From Sphaerisporangium krabiense (lineage in GTDB: Bacteria > Actinomycetota > Actinomycetes > Streptosporangiales > Streptosporangiaceae): DNA of 64,000 nucleotides. The position numbers and the translations under genes were made by a program. The notes below the pieces were generated by a model. It was not told where the DNA came from and did no database searches. It worked only from the letters and a program-made list of their open reading frames with translations. Below, in pieces: positions 16,458 to 24,702 of this stretch. Numbering within the stretch: the first letter of the stretch is position 1; each line of letters opens with the position of its first letter. Location: NCBI RefSeq assembly GCF_014200435.1, contig NZ_JACHBR010000001.1:2480001-2544000 (forward strand). The letters run 5' to 3'.

Positions 16458-16590
16458 GGCACGGTCGGACGCGCGCCAGGCCGGCGCATGGGCATGATGG
16501 ACGGATACCGCGGGCCCGGGCGCGCTCCAACGCGCGAGCCGGACCGGCCACGTCACCTCGCGTCGCGCGGTGGTGACGGGCGGCGGGGTA

Positions 16591-16674
16591 TCACTCGGAG
16601 GTGTCGTCCTCGCTGACCAGCATGCTGGGGCCTCCGTGCCTCGTCGATGTCCCCGAACGGGGTTCGCTTCGCAT
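16591..16674 (-). CDS. Possible 27-codon leader peptide upstream of ABC-F
   Basis: An ATG frame of 27 codons whose C-terminal part reads MLVSEDDTSE; a second in-frame ATG at 16623 would give only those 10 residues. No clear ribosome site is seen before either start. Its position between the GNAT gene and the ABC-F hairpin is why it is listed. It may be chance. Confidence 0.2.
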   Translation of the reverse strand: MRSEPRSGTSTRHGGPSMLVSEDDTSE

Positions 16675-16711
16675 GCTACCACCGGGCGCCGCGCGCCCGG
16701 TTCGCCCGTTG

Positions 16712-17179
16712 TTACGCCTCCGCCGCCTCCAGGACCAGGAGGATTTGCTCGTCGTCGCCGCGCCGGACGGCGCCCGCGCGGCGGAAGCCGCTCTTCTCCA
16801 GCAGGCGCACGGACGCGGTGTTGCCCGCGAACGGGTCGGCGTACAGGGGCCGGGTCCGCTCGAGGCTCAGGAAGAGGGCGAGCGCGCGGGTGGCGATGCC
16901 CCGGCCCCAGAACGGACGGCCGAACACGTAGCCGATGTAACGCTCGTCCTTCTCCCACCAGGACACGATGTTGCCCGCCACCTCGCCGTCCACGGTGACG
17001 GCCTGCACCAGGACGGCCGGATCGCCGAGCACCTTCGTGGTCCAGTGCGCCATGAAGACGTCGCGCTCGCGCGGCGTGAACCTGGACCGCCGCGCCGCCT
17101 CGGGATCGTGCTCGTGTCGCAGGAAATGTTCGAGGTCGGGCGGCTCGACATCGCGCAGTCGCGGCTCTTCGTCGCTCAT
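16712..17179 (-). CDS. GNAT family N-acetyltransferase
   Basis: A 155-residue GCN5-type acetyltransferase from ATG 17179 (SDEEPRLRDVEPPDLEHFL). The acetyl-CoA site is the PFWGRGIATRAL segment (R/Q-x-x-G-x-G/A motif) near residue 95, followed by PLYADPFAGNTASVRLLEKSGF, the family's C-terminal strand-helix. It resembles the RimJ/RimL-like small-molecule or protein acetylating branch. It lies upstream of the ABC-F gene on the same strand, about 325 bp away, so the two may share a resistance or stress role, though that is a guess. Confidence 0.88.
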   Translation of the reverse strand: MSDEEPRLRDVEPPDLEHFLRHEHDPEAARRSRFTPRERDVFMAHWTTKVLGDPAVLVQAVTVDGEVAGNIVSWWEKDERYIGYVFGRPFWGRGIATRALALFLSLERTRPLYADPFAGNTASVRLLEKSGFRRAGAVRRGDDEQILLVLEAAEA

Positions 17180-17276
17180 GAGGCCCGAGTGTCGCACCGG
17201 CCACCGACATTTTCCGTGGCCACGCGGGGCGGATCGGGTGCGCCGGGCGGGCCACGGCTTGGATAACGTCGGGTCC

Positions 17277-18128
17277 ATGCGGCTTCATGTGGGATGCGCG
17301 ATGTGGACGCACACGTCATGGCAGGGCAGGTTCCTGCCGCATCCGCTTCCTCCCGGGGAGCGGCTGCGGGCCTACGCGACCTGGTGCAACGCGGTCGAGG
17401 GCAACACGACGTTCTACGCGACGCCGTCGCGCGGCACGGTCGAGTCGTGGGCGCGGCAGATCGCCCCTGACTTCCGCTTCCTGGTCAAGCTGCCCAAGAC
17501 CGTCACGCACGAGCGCCGCCTCACCGACGCCGGCGAGGAGCTCCGGCCGTTCCTGCACGCGATCGAGCCGCTCGGGCCGCGCGTCCAGGCCCTGTGGGTG
17601 CAGCTCCCCGGGACGTTCGGGCCGTCCGACGTCGACACCCTCGCGGGTTTCCTGCGCGGGCTGCCCGATTCGTACAACTACGCCGTCGAGGTGCGCCACC
17701 GCGCGTTCTTCCAGGACGCCCGAGCCGAACGGCTCCTGGAGGGCGCGCTCGCCGAGTCGGGCGCGGAGTGGATCCCCTTCGACACCGTCGATTTGTTCCA
17801 GCGCCCGCCCGTCACGGACGCCGAGCGGGAGGCGTGGTCCAGGAAGCCGCGCATGCCGCGCCGGTCGAAGGCCCTCACCACCCGTCCGGTCGTGCGCTAC
17901 ATCGGCAGGGACGACGTGACGCTCACGGTCGAGGGGCGCCGGTACTGGGCCGAGACGGTGGCCGGGTGGCTGCGGGAGGGCCGCTCGCCGACCGTGTTCA
18001 TCCACACCCCCGACAACACCGAGGCCCTCGCCCTCGCCCGGCGCTTCCACGATGACGTGCGGGCGCTGGTGCCCGAGGTCGAACCTCTGCCCGAGCCCAT
18101 GCCCGCCGAGCCCCTGACCCTTTTCTGA
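17277..18128 (+). CDS. DUF72 (YecE-like) family protein
   Basis: A 283-residue protein beginning RLHVGCAMWTHTSWQGRFLP, with AVEGNTTFYATPS and FRFLVKLPKTVTHERRL, the conserved DUF72 barrel pattern. The C-terminal half has the VRYIGRDD and FIHTPDNTEALALARRF segments seen in family members. The biochemical function of DUF72 is unknown; the fold is TIM-barrel-like. The ATG at 17277 starts the homology directly. A longer open frame upstream is antisense to the GNAT gene. It is convergent with the next acetyltransferase. Confidence 0.9.
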   Translation: MRLHVGCAMWTHTSWQGRFLPHPLPPGERLRAYATWCNAVEGNTTFYATPSRGTVESWARQIAPDFRFLVKLPKTVTHERRLTDAGEELRPFLHAIEPLGPRVQALWVQLPGTFGPSDVDTLAGFLRGLPDSYNYAVEVRHRAFFQDARAERLLEGALAESGAEWIPFDTVDLFQRPPVTDAEREAWSRKPRMPRRSKALTTRPVVRYIGRDDVTLTVEGRRYWAETVAGWLREGRSPTVFIHTPDNTEALALARRFHDDVRALVPEVEPLPEPMPAEPLTLF

Positions 18129-18149
18129 GGCGGCACGCCGGAGACCGGC

Positions 18150-18692
18150 CTACGCCTCCGGGTGCCGGTCGACGCGGTAGACGTAGTGCGCCCAGTCGTC
18201 GATGGGGTTGTCCGGCTCCAGGTCCCCCTCGGCGACGCGGCGCAGCCCGGCCTTCTCCAGGGCCCGCCAGGACCTGCGGTTGGCCGCGGACACCGGGACG
18301 AGCACGCAGGTCGCCGTGGGGATGTCGGTCCACGTCCTTTCGACGACCGTGCGGATCATCTCGGTCCCGAGGCCGACGCCGACCCGCGTGGGGTCGCCGA
18401 TGAGGTAGTCGATGCCCACCGCGCCCTCCGGGACCTTGACGACGGGCGCCAGCTCGGCGACGTAGTCGGGGAAGTCGGCGTACTTCGCGCGCTGGACCAG
18501 CCCGAGCGGCACGCCGTCGTGGAAGACGAGCAGGTCCTCGGAGGGATCCTCACCGCGGGTGGCGGGGCCGAAGTCGCGCGCCACCCCCTCGGGGGAGGTG
18601 TCGTGGTTCCACCACCGGGCGACGTGCGGCTGCATCAGCCACTCGCGCAGCAGCGGGAAGTCCTGCTCGGTCAGGCGGCGCCATGTGATCAT
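18150..18692 (-). CDS. GNAT acetyltransferase, AAC(6')-like
   Basis: A 180-residue acetyltransferase beginning ITWRRLTEQDFPLLREWL, with HVARWWNHDTSPEGV near residue 24, GIDYLIGDPTRVGVGLGTEM as the acetyl-CoA loop and VSAANRRSWRALEKAGLRRV near the C-terminus. This matches the branch that holds aminoglycoside 6'-N-acetyltransferases and related siderophore or small-molecule enzymes. Aminoglycoside acetylation is possible but not shown. It is divergent from nothing obvious and is followed upstream by a broken glycosidase gene. Confidence 0.85.
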   Translation of the reverse strand: MITWRRLTEQDFPLLREWLMQPHVARWWNHDTSPEGVARDFGPATRGEDPSEDLLVFHDGVPLGLVQRAKYADFPDYVAELAPVVKVPEGAVGIDYLIGDPTRVGVGLGTEMIRTVVERTWTDIPTATCVLVPVSAANRRSWRALEKAGLRRVAEGDLEPDNPIDDWAHYVYRVDRHPEA

Positions 18693-18804
18693 CAGGACCT
18701 CCGGGTGCGAGGCGCGTCAGGCAGGTGGGGGCCGCCGCCCGCGGAGCGGTTCACGCGGGATGCCGACGGTAGCAAGGGCGTGCGACCGCCGGCATCCGAA
18801 TATC

Positions 18805-20130
18805 TCAGCGCCGCGGCAGCACCTGGATCGTGTCCCCCACCGGCCGCTCGCCGGTGGCGTCCGAGGGACGGTTCACGAGCGCGCCGTTCACGGCCATGGC
18901 CGAGGAGCCGCCGCCGTCCAGGTTCAGCGCGTCGACCGCGCCCAGCGACTTCATGAAGCGCGCGGCCTCGACGAGGGTGAAGCCCTCGCTGCCGCCGCTG
19001 AGACGGCCGTCCACGGTCACGAGCAGCAGGCGGCCCTGCCGGTCGATCCCGGCCATCGTGCGCGGCTGGCGGTTGTTCGCCCAGGCGAAGCCGAAGGACA
19101 GGTCCAGCGGGTCCACGGTGCCCTCGGTGGCGGCGTCGACGTGGATCCGGCCGTCCTCCACGAGCGTGGGGGCGGCGCTGACGATGCCGTGCGCCCGGGC
19201 GGCCGCAGTTCCGCAGCAGGCCGGGCGTGCGGTTGACGCCCTGGACGTCGTAGGCGGCCCGCCCGGCGCGCGCGGTCACCGTCGTGGTGAGGTCGGCGAC
19301 GCGGGCACGCCGGCCGCCGTCCCGCAGGATCAGCGCGGCGCGCGATCCGGCCGCCATCGAGGCGAGCTCGCCGTCGTGGGCGCTGACGCCCGCCGGGACG
19401 CCCTGCGCGCCGTCGGCGTCGGAGGTGATGAAGAAGCCGCCGTTGACGCCCACCAGCGACCCCAGCTCGGCGGCGACCGCCGAGGTCTTCTCGCGCTGGG
19501 CGACGTTGCCGTCATGGGTGGCCGTGACCGTGCCGCGGAACGCGCGCGGGTCGATGACGGCGACGTTGACGTTCTCCACGTCGGCGGGCTGGTCGGCGTC
19601 GTAGCCGGTCCACTCCACGGTGGCGCGCAGGCCCGCCGCGGTGACCTTCGCCGCGGCGGCGGCCGCCTCGGGCTGGGCGGCGTAGAGGCCGGCGCGCACG
19701 CCCATCAGGCCGCGCGGGGTGTCGGCGTACTCGGGCCAGGGGATCGGGGTGACGTCCGGGGTGAGCCCGGCGGCGCGCAGGCGTCCCGCGGTCTCGTCGG
19801 CCCACCCCTGCGTCCCGACGGGGGCCCAGGCGGGGGCGCCGGTGAGCCGGTTCGTGGTGGGCGCCTGGACGGTGACGGTCCAGCGGGGCGCGGCGGCGGG
19901 GTTCCCGATCGTGCCGGTGCGCACCTCCACGCCCGGCGCGACGACCCGGGTCGTCCACTGCGCCGTGGCGCCGGTGGAGGACGGCGGCGCGTCGGCCACG
20001 GCGGCCGGGGAGGTCGACAGGGGCCCGCGACGGCCAGCGCGGCGACCAGGCCGGCCGCGAGGCGTACGCCGCGGCCGGTGCCCGGGCGGTTGTCCTGGTT
20101 CGTCCTTCTCAGTCGGAGGATGAGCGGAAC
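18805..20130 (-). pseudogene. Phosphodiester glycosidase (NAGPA-type) gene, doubly disrupted
   Basis: The product would be a secreted phosphodiester glycosidase family protein. The signal peptide (RGVRLAAGLVAALAVAG) is in one frame. The bulk (PLSTSPAAVADAPP, then GVNGGFFI and GVNRTPGLLRNCG) is in a second frame after a one-base loss in a C-run near 20018. The C-terminal catalytic part (HGIVSAAPTLVEDGRIHVD, NNRQPRTMAGID and DALNLDGGGSSAM) is in a third frame after a junction near 19200. At that junction roughly a hundred residues of the family are missing. Both lesions must be read through for a product, so it is called a pseudogene. Confidence 0.75.
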
Positions 20131-20259
20131 GCCGGTAATGGTGGGTTCCAGCCCAAATGACCAAGTCGGAAGTTCAGCGCCCCGAGAAGAACATCGGGGC
20201 GGGGACATGGATAACGCCGGTGGCCGGGACGGTGAACGCTGGACGGCGGCGCGCGAGGG

Positions 20260-20670
20260 TCAGCCCGCGCCGCTGCCCAGCACCTTCCGCGGGGTCAGCC
20301 GGATCACGACGCGGACGACCTCCGGGGGAAGGGCCAGATACTCCTCGCCCGCGCCCGAGCCCTCGTACCGCTCGGCGAGCGCCACGGCCAGGGCGCGCCC
20401 GGTGTCCTCGGTCACGGTGGCGGTGCCGCGCACCTCGATGTACGTGAGCGGGTCGGCCTTGTCGTAGACGCAGAGGCTCGCCCGGGGGTCGCGCCGCAGG
20501 TTCTTCTCCTTGCGCCTGCCCCGCGCCGTGGAGATGAGCACGTCGTCCCCGTCTCTGCCGACCCAGACCACGGAGGTCTGCGGGCTCCCGTCCGGGTTCA
20601 AGGTGCCGAGAACCCCCAGGTTGGCGCCGTCGATGAGCTTCCGCGCGCCGTCGCCGAGTGTGACAGTCAT
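20260..20670 (-). CDS. PPOX-class F420-dependent enzyme
   Basis: A 136-residue split-barrel flavin/deazaflavin protein beginning TVTLGDGARKLIDGANLGVL, with TLNPDGSPQTSVVWV, RGRRKEKNLRRDPRASLCVY and PLTYIEVRGTATV, the usual order in the F420-binding PPOX/pyridoxamine-oxidase-like family. The start at 20670 begins the homology; longer frames run into the neighbouring gene's antisense. It probably uses F420H2 to reduce an unknown substrate, in keeping with an actinobacterial host. It lies 80 bp downstream of the DUF1801 gene on the same strand and may be co-transcribed with it. Confidence 0.9.
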   Translation of the reverse strand: MTVTLGDGARKLIDGANLGVLGTLNPDGSPQTSVVWVGRDGDDVLISTARGRRKEKNLRRDPRASLCVYDKADPLTYIEVRGTATVTEDTGRALAVALAERYEGSGAGEEYLALPPEVVRVVIRLTPRKVLGSGAG

Positions 20671-20750
20671 GATCGGTAGCCTAACCCTCGGCCTCTGGGG
20701 ACGGGCGGTTCCTCGTCGGGCCGCACGACGACGCGCGGGGAGCCGAGGTC

Positions 20751-21101
20751 CTACTCTTCGTCCAGCTTCACGGCCTGCTTGATGTAGTCGCGCAGGGCGG
20801 CCTCGTTCAGGGACTCCAGCGTCTTGATCTTGACGTGCCGCGTGGTCTTCCCGATGCCGTCCAGCAGGCCGTGGGAGTCCTGGAACTCCGCGCCGCGCGT
20901 GAACGCGAAGGTGATGTGGGTCTTGCTCGTGCTGATGATCGCCAGGTTCCCGTTGGCCTTCCACGCCGGGGACCCGCGGCTGATGATCTCTTCGGAGGCG
21001 GGGGCCTCCTGCTTCATGAGGGAGCGGAGCTTTTCCACGATGCCCTGATGCTGGGGAAGCACCTTGGTCTTGACGAACTCGTCCACTTCTTTGCTGCTCA
21101 C
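20751..21101 (-). CDS. DUF1801 (YdhG-like) domain protein
   Basis: A 116-residue protein with SSKEVDEFVKTKVLPQHQGI, ISRGSPAWKANGNLAIIS and THITFAFTRGAEFQD, then a C-terminal helix of DUF1801 type (TRHVKIKTLESLNEAALRDY). The fold is related to iron-chaperone frataxin-like and YdhG proteins; function is unknown. A clear ribosome site (AAGGAGG) precedes the ATG. It probably leads the transcript containing the F420 enzyme. Confidence 0.85.
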   Translation of the reverse strand: MSSKEVDEFVKTKVLPQHQGIVEKLRSLMKQEAPASEEIISRGSPAWKANGNLAIISTSKTHITFAFTRGAEFQDSHGLLDGIGKTTRHVKIKTLESLNEAALRDYIKQAVKLDEE

Positions 21102-21456
21102 CGCGAACCTCCTTGCTCGTTGCCGTGGCTTTCACGCCAAAGGCGCCGGCGTGGTCATGGCCTCGCTCGTATCGCATTGTCGCTTCGATAAGCGAAAAGC
21201 GCCTTCGTGGATGGGCGCCCGCGTCCGGGACGGAGCGTCGTTCCGCGTCCAGCATCGCATAGCGGGATGGCCGTAGGCAGGGGCCACGTCATCGGGGAAC
21301 GTGAAGAACAGGGGTCGTGTAGGGGTTGATCCGGCACACCCGGGAAGGCGCGCGCACGTCGTGCGCGAGGGCGATTTCCGCAGGGCGGGCGGCGATTCCC
21401 ATTATGCGATTCCCCGCGCCGCGGACGGTATGGGACCGGTACGGGAAAGGCGGCGT
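21102..21456. other. Gene-free stretch of 355 bp
   Basis: It contains the promoter side of the DUF1801 gene and the 3' flank of the ArsR gene. A palindrome CGCGCACG-T-CGTGCGCG at about 21350-21366 could be the ArsR terminator. No gene is seen. Confidence 0.45.
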
Positions 21457-22038
21457 TCAGGGGTCGACCTTGGGGTGCACCGCGACGATGACGCGGTGGT
21501 CCCGTCCCCCGCGCGCGCCCTCGTGGTGGTACTTGCCGGTCAGCGCGGTCACGGCGGAGGCCAGTTCCCGCGCGAAGGCGGCGCGGTCGGCGGCCGAGGC
21601 GAAGCGGATCTCGCCGTCGACGGCGAACGTCGCCACGGGCCTGCGCGCCTCGGCGGCTCCGGTGATCAACGTGCCGAGGTCGCGCACCAGCCGGGCCGCC
21701 AGTGCCAGGAGCCACCGCGCCGAGAGCTGGTCGGGCGAGCGGGCCGGGTCGGGCGCGACCGCGTTCAGCGCGATGGGGGAGATCACGTACGACGACGCCG
21801 TCGCCCGCAGGACGCGCTCGGTCGCGTTGCCCTTGCGGCGCTCCTCGACGAGCTCGACGAGGCCGTGCCGCTCCAGGGCCTTGAGGTGGTAGTTGACCTT
21901 CTGCCGGGGCAGGCCGATCCGGGCGGCGAGCATGGTGGCGGACGCCGGCTCGGAGAGCTCGGACAGCAGGCGCGCCCGCACAGGGTCCAGCGACACCTCG
22001 GCCGTGGCCGGGTCCTCGATGACTTCGACGTCTCTCAT
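21457..22038 (-). CDS. ArsR-family transcriptional regulator
   Basis: A 193-residue regulator. The winged helix is at residues 10-85: SLDPVRARLLSELSEPASAT, then MLAARIGLPRQKVNYHLKAL (recognition helix) and LVELVEERRKGNATERVLRA for the wing. The C-terminal hundred residues are helical with no obvious metal-binding cysteine pair, so it is not an arsenic or metal sensor of the classic type. The start at 22038 has an AT-rich promoter with ATAG/CTAT symmetry just upstream. No co-transcribed partner is present; the next gene is a separate exported protein. Confidence 0.9.
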   Translation of the reverse strand: MRDVEVIEDPATAEVSLDPVRARLLSELSEPASATMLAARIGLPRQKVNYHLKALERHGLVELVEERRKGNATERVLRATASSYVISPIALNAVAPDPARSPDQLSARWLLALAARLVRDLGTLITGAAEARRPVATFAVDGEIRFASAADRAAFARELASAVTALTGKYHHEGARGGRDHRVIVAVHPKVDP

Positions 22039-22056
22039 ACCATCAGCGTGACGCCG

Positions 22057-22091
22057 AAAAATAATGTTGTCAATATAGATAACTATTGTCG
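22057..22091 (-). promoter_or_regulatory. AT-rich promoter/operator of the ArsR gene
   Basis: A 35-bp AT-rich island in GC-rich DNA directly before the start. On the minus strand it reads TTGACA (22073-22068) preceded by ATAGTTATCTAT, an inverted repeat of the kind ArsR proteins bind. Autoregulation is likely. Confidence 0.45.
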
Positions 22092-22181
22092 GAGACGGCC
22101 GATATGCCCGTGTTCCCGCGCTGCCGTGCCGGGCGCCGCCGCCGGGGGCGGACACGGTGCGGGGAACACGGGCGGCCGTGG

Positions 22182-22577
22182 TCAGGCCTTCGGCGTGCGC
22201 TCGGTCGAGGTGGAGGTCGCCGTCACCGGTCCCCCGATCGAGTCGGGGAAGACGAGCCTGATGTTGACGGTCTGCGCCTGGCGGTTGACGTTGTGGCTGC
22301 GGCTGTGGCTGAGGTTCCAGTTCCGGGCCCAGTTGCGGGCCCAGCTCCGTGCCAGCGAGCTGTTGAGGGCGCGCGCCCAGGCGCGGTTCCAGTTGCGGTT
22401 CCGGTGGCGGGACCAGTCCCGCCACTCCCCGCCGCCCCCGCCGCCCCCGGTGGGCAGGCGCGTGGCGGTGGCCGCTTCGGCGCTGGTGACCGTGGCCACG
22501 GCGCCCATGCCGACCATGCCGGTGGCGAGTGCGGCGCCGATCGTGAGTGTGCTCAGGAACCTTTTGAGCTTGGGCAT
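22182..22577 (-). CDS. Small secreted protein with Trp/Arg/Asn repeats
   Basis: A 131-residue exported protein. The signal peptide (KLKRFLSTLTIGAALATGMV) is cleaved near AEA-A. A seven-glycine run (around residues 43-50) leads into about 45 residues made almost only of Trp, Arg, Asn, Ala, Ser and His, with near-repeats such as RNWNRAWARALN and RSWARNWARNWN. A short Thr-rich tail follows. I know no family. The composition (aromatic plus basic) suggests binding of anionic surfaces such as wall polymers, nucleic acid or membrane; this is a guess. A Shine-Dalgarno GGGGGATC precedes the ATG. Confidence 0.7.
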   Translation of the reverse strand: MPKLKRFLSTLTIGAALATGMVGMGAVATVTSAEAATATRLPTGGGGGGGEWRDWSRHRNRNWNRAWARALNSSLARSWARNWARNWNLSHSRSHNVNRQAQTVNIRLVFPDSIGGPVTATSTSTERTPKA

Positions 22578-23167
22578 TGCTGATCCCCCTGGGGCGACAT
22601 CGATTGCGTTGCACTGGCATTCGCGTAGATGGCTGTGAATGCTGTGATGACTACGGAGTCTTCACGCTTGTCTTTTTTCCGGGGGCGAGGTGTGACAAAC
22701 GAATAACTGCCGCTTTTGCTATGTGCTTAACCTCTTGTTGTGGTGTTCGATTCGAAATTTCCCAACTTCAACCGACATGATCAACTTGATCATGTCGTAC
22801 CCCGACGTGCCAGGTAACGTCACGCCACGCGCGCGGAAAGCCCATCGCGGCAGGGGTTGGAGGAGGGCGGCGCCGGATGGTGACCCGTGTCGTTCCTGGA
22901 GAAGGGATGGATTCGGGCTCGCCGGACAACGGTGATGGCCGACAGGGGTGAAAGCCTTATGAGGATAAAGGACAAAGTCGAGGTCTCTATCGCAAACCTG
23001 GGCTTTAATCCGGAATAGCGGCTTTTCGGGGCTCTGTCCGCTGCGTGAGGATAGGGGTGCTTCGTCCGTCAGAAGCCGTCCGGCCGAGGGAACGACGGCC
23101 GGCGCGGCCCGCCCGGCGCCCGCCCCCGGTGCACCGGCACCCTTCCGGACGCCTTATGGTCCGGAGC
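22578..23167. other. AT-richer intergenic region of 590 bp
   Basis: Lower GC than its surroundings between about 22640 and 22800. It carries the palindrome at 22773-22797 and the upstream region of the Trp-repeat protein gene. Short open frames on both strands show no protein features. The last 200 bp lead into the flavoprotein gene. Confidence 0.5.
22773..22797. promoter_or_regulatory. Palindromic operator candidate (CGACATGATCAA-n-TTGATCATGTCG)
   Basis: Perfect 12-bp arms around one base. It shares the ACATGATCA half-site with the palindrome at 8703-8721, but the half-sites are in the opposite order. It lies about 200 bp upstream of the Trp/Arg/Asn-repeat gene and about 370 bp before the flavoprotein gene. 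Confidence 0.55.
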
Positions 23168-24568
23168 ATGAGTACTCATTATGACGTCGTGGTCGTCGGG
23201 GCCGGCCCCGGCGGGTACGTCGCCGCGATCCGGGCCGCTCAGCTGGGTCTCAGCACGGCGATCGTCGAGGAACGCTACTGGGGCGGCGTCTGCCTCAACG
23301 TGGGATGCATCCCGTCCAAGGCGCTGCTGCGCAACGCCGAACTCGCCCACATCTTCACCCACGAGGCGAAGACCTTCGGCATCCGCGTGGACGGCCAGGT
23401 CACCTTCGACTACTCCGAGGCGTTCAAGCGCAGCCGCAAGGTCGCCGACGGCCGGGTCAAGGGCGTCCACTTCCTCATGAAGAAGAACGGCATCACCGAG
23501 TACAACGGCCGGGGCACCTTCACCGACCCCAACACGTTGCAGGTGGCCGTGGCGGACGGCGGCACCGAGACGGTGACCTTCGACCACTGCATCATCGCGG
23601 CGGGCGCCACCACCAGGCTCCTGCCCGGCACCTCGCTCAGCGAGCGGGTCGTGACCTACGAGGAGCAGATCCTCAGCGACGACCTGCCCGAGAGCATCGT
23701 GATCGCCGGTGCGGGCGCGATCGGCGTGGAGTTCGCCTACGTCCTGCGTGCCTACGGCGTGAAGGTGACGATCGTGGAGTTCCTGGACCGGCTCGTGCCG
23801 CTGGAGGACGAGGAGGTCTCCGCCGAGCTGGCCAAGCGCTACAAGCGCCTCGGCGTCGAGGTGCTGACCTCCACCCGGGTCGAGTCCATCGACGACTCCG
23901 GCGACAAGGTGCGCGTGACGGTCTCGCGCGGCGGAGAGTCGCAGGTCCTGGAGGCCGACAAGGTGCTGCAGGCCATCGGCTTCCAGCCGCGCGTCGACGG
24001 CTACGGCCTGGAGAAGACCGGCGTGCGGCTGACCGACCGCGGCGCCATCGACATCGACGGCCGCTGCCGCACCAGCGTGCCGCACATCTTCGCCATCGGC
24101 GACGTCACGGCCAAGCTCATGCTCGCGCACGCGGCCGAGGCCATGGGCGTCATCGCCGCCGAGACCATCGCGGACGCCGAGACGATGGAGCTGGACTACG
24201 TCATGATCCCGCGGGCGACGTACTGCCAGCCGCAGATCGCGAGCTTCGGGTACACCGAGGCCCAGGCCCGCGAGAAGGGCTTCGAGGTCAAGGTCGCGAA
24301 GTTCCCCTTCATGGCGAACGGCAAGGCGCACGGGCTCGGGGACACCACCGGCTTCGTGAAGCTTCTCAGCGACGCCCGCCACGGCGAGATCATCGGCGGC
24401 CACCTCATCGGGCCCGAGGTCACCGAGCTGCTGCCGGAGCTCACGCTGGCCCAGCAGTGGGACCTGACGGTGAACGAGGTGGCGCGGAACGTCCACGCGC
24501 ACCCGACCCTGGGCGAGGCGGTCAAGGAGGCCGTCCACGGACTCGCCGGTCACATGATCAACATGTGA
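23168..24568 (+). CDS. lpdA: Dihydrolipoyl dehydrogenase (pyridine nucleotide-disulfide oxidoreductase)
   Basis: A 466-residue FAD enzyme of normal LpdA length. The FAD site is [14 protein letters not shown] (residues 7-20), the redox disulfide is C42-C47 ([13 protein letters not shown]), the NAD site is [15 protein letters not shown], the second FAD motif is ATPase-free [17 protein letters not shown], and the catalytic His-Glu is in [11 protein letters not shown]. It oxidises dihydrolipoamide of 2-oxoacid dehydrogenase or glycine-cleavage complexes, or acts as a related disulfide reductase. No complex partner gene is adjacent, so the true partner is uncertain. The start ATG 23168 is preceded by CCGGAG; a longer upstream frame lacks family features. 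Confidence 0.93.
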   Translation: MSTHYDVVVVGAGPGGYVAAIRAAQLGLSTAIVEERYWGGVCLNVGCIPSKALLRNAELAHIFTHEAKTFGIRVDGQVTFDYSEAFKRSRKVADGRVKGVHFLMKKNGITEYNGRGTFTDPNTLQVAVADGGTETVTFDHCIIAAGATTRLLPGTSLSERVVTYEEQILSDDLPESIVIAGAGAIGVEFAYVLRAYGVKVTIVEFLDRLVPLEDEEVSAELAKRYKRLGVEVLTSTRVESIDDSGDKVRVTVSRGGESQVLEADKVLQAIGFQPRVDGYGLEKTGVRLTDRGAIDIDGRCRTSVPHIFAIGDVTAKLMLAHAAEAMGVIAAETIADAETMELDYVMIPRATYCQPQIASFGYTEAQAREKGFEVKVAKFPFMANGKAHGLGDTTGFVKLLSDARHGEIIGGHLIGPEVTELLPELTLAQQWDLTVNEVARNVHAHPTLGEAVKEAVHGLAGHMINM

Positions 24569-24702
24569 CGCCCCGAGGCGCCGGCGGGGTGGCCAGGCCG
24601 TTTCCCGGCCATCTCGCCGTCGTGTCGTCCCGCTCCGATCGGGTCCCGCGCGTGTAAGTTCGGCTACGGAGAGTAGTTGTGCGTGCGCGCAGAGGAGACG
24701 CG

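Larger units (their letters stand above)
16386..16711 (-). other. Leader region of the ABC-F gene
   Basis: About 325 bp with no long gene. Reading the minus strand, it contains a small reading frame (16591-16674), then a hairpin (16441-16457), then the ABC-F start at 16385. Long structured leaders with small frames are common before antibiotic-induced ABC-F genes, so this may be an attenuation leader. Confidence 0.4.

Noticed and set aside
24550-24568. Palindrome TCACATG-ATCAA-CATGTGA as a third operator site
   Set aside because: It is the coding end of lpdA (HMIN then Met-stop) and could be chance; noted only as a caution for the motif search.
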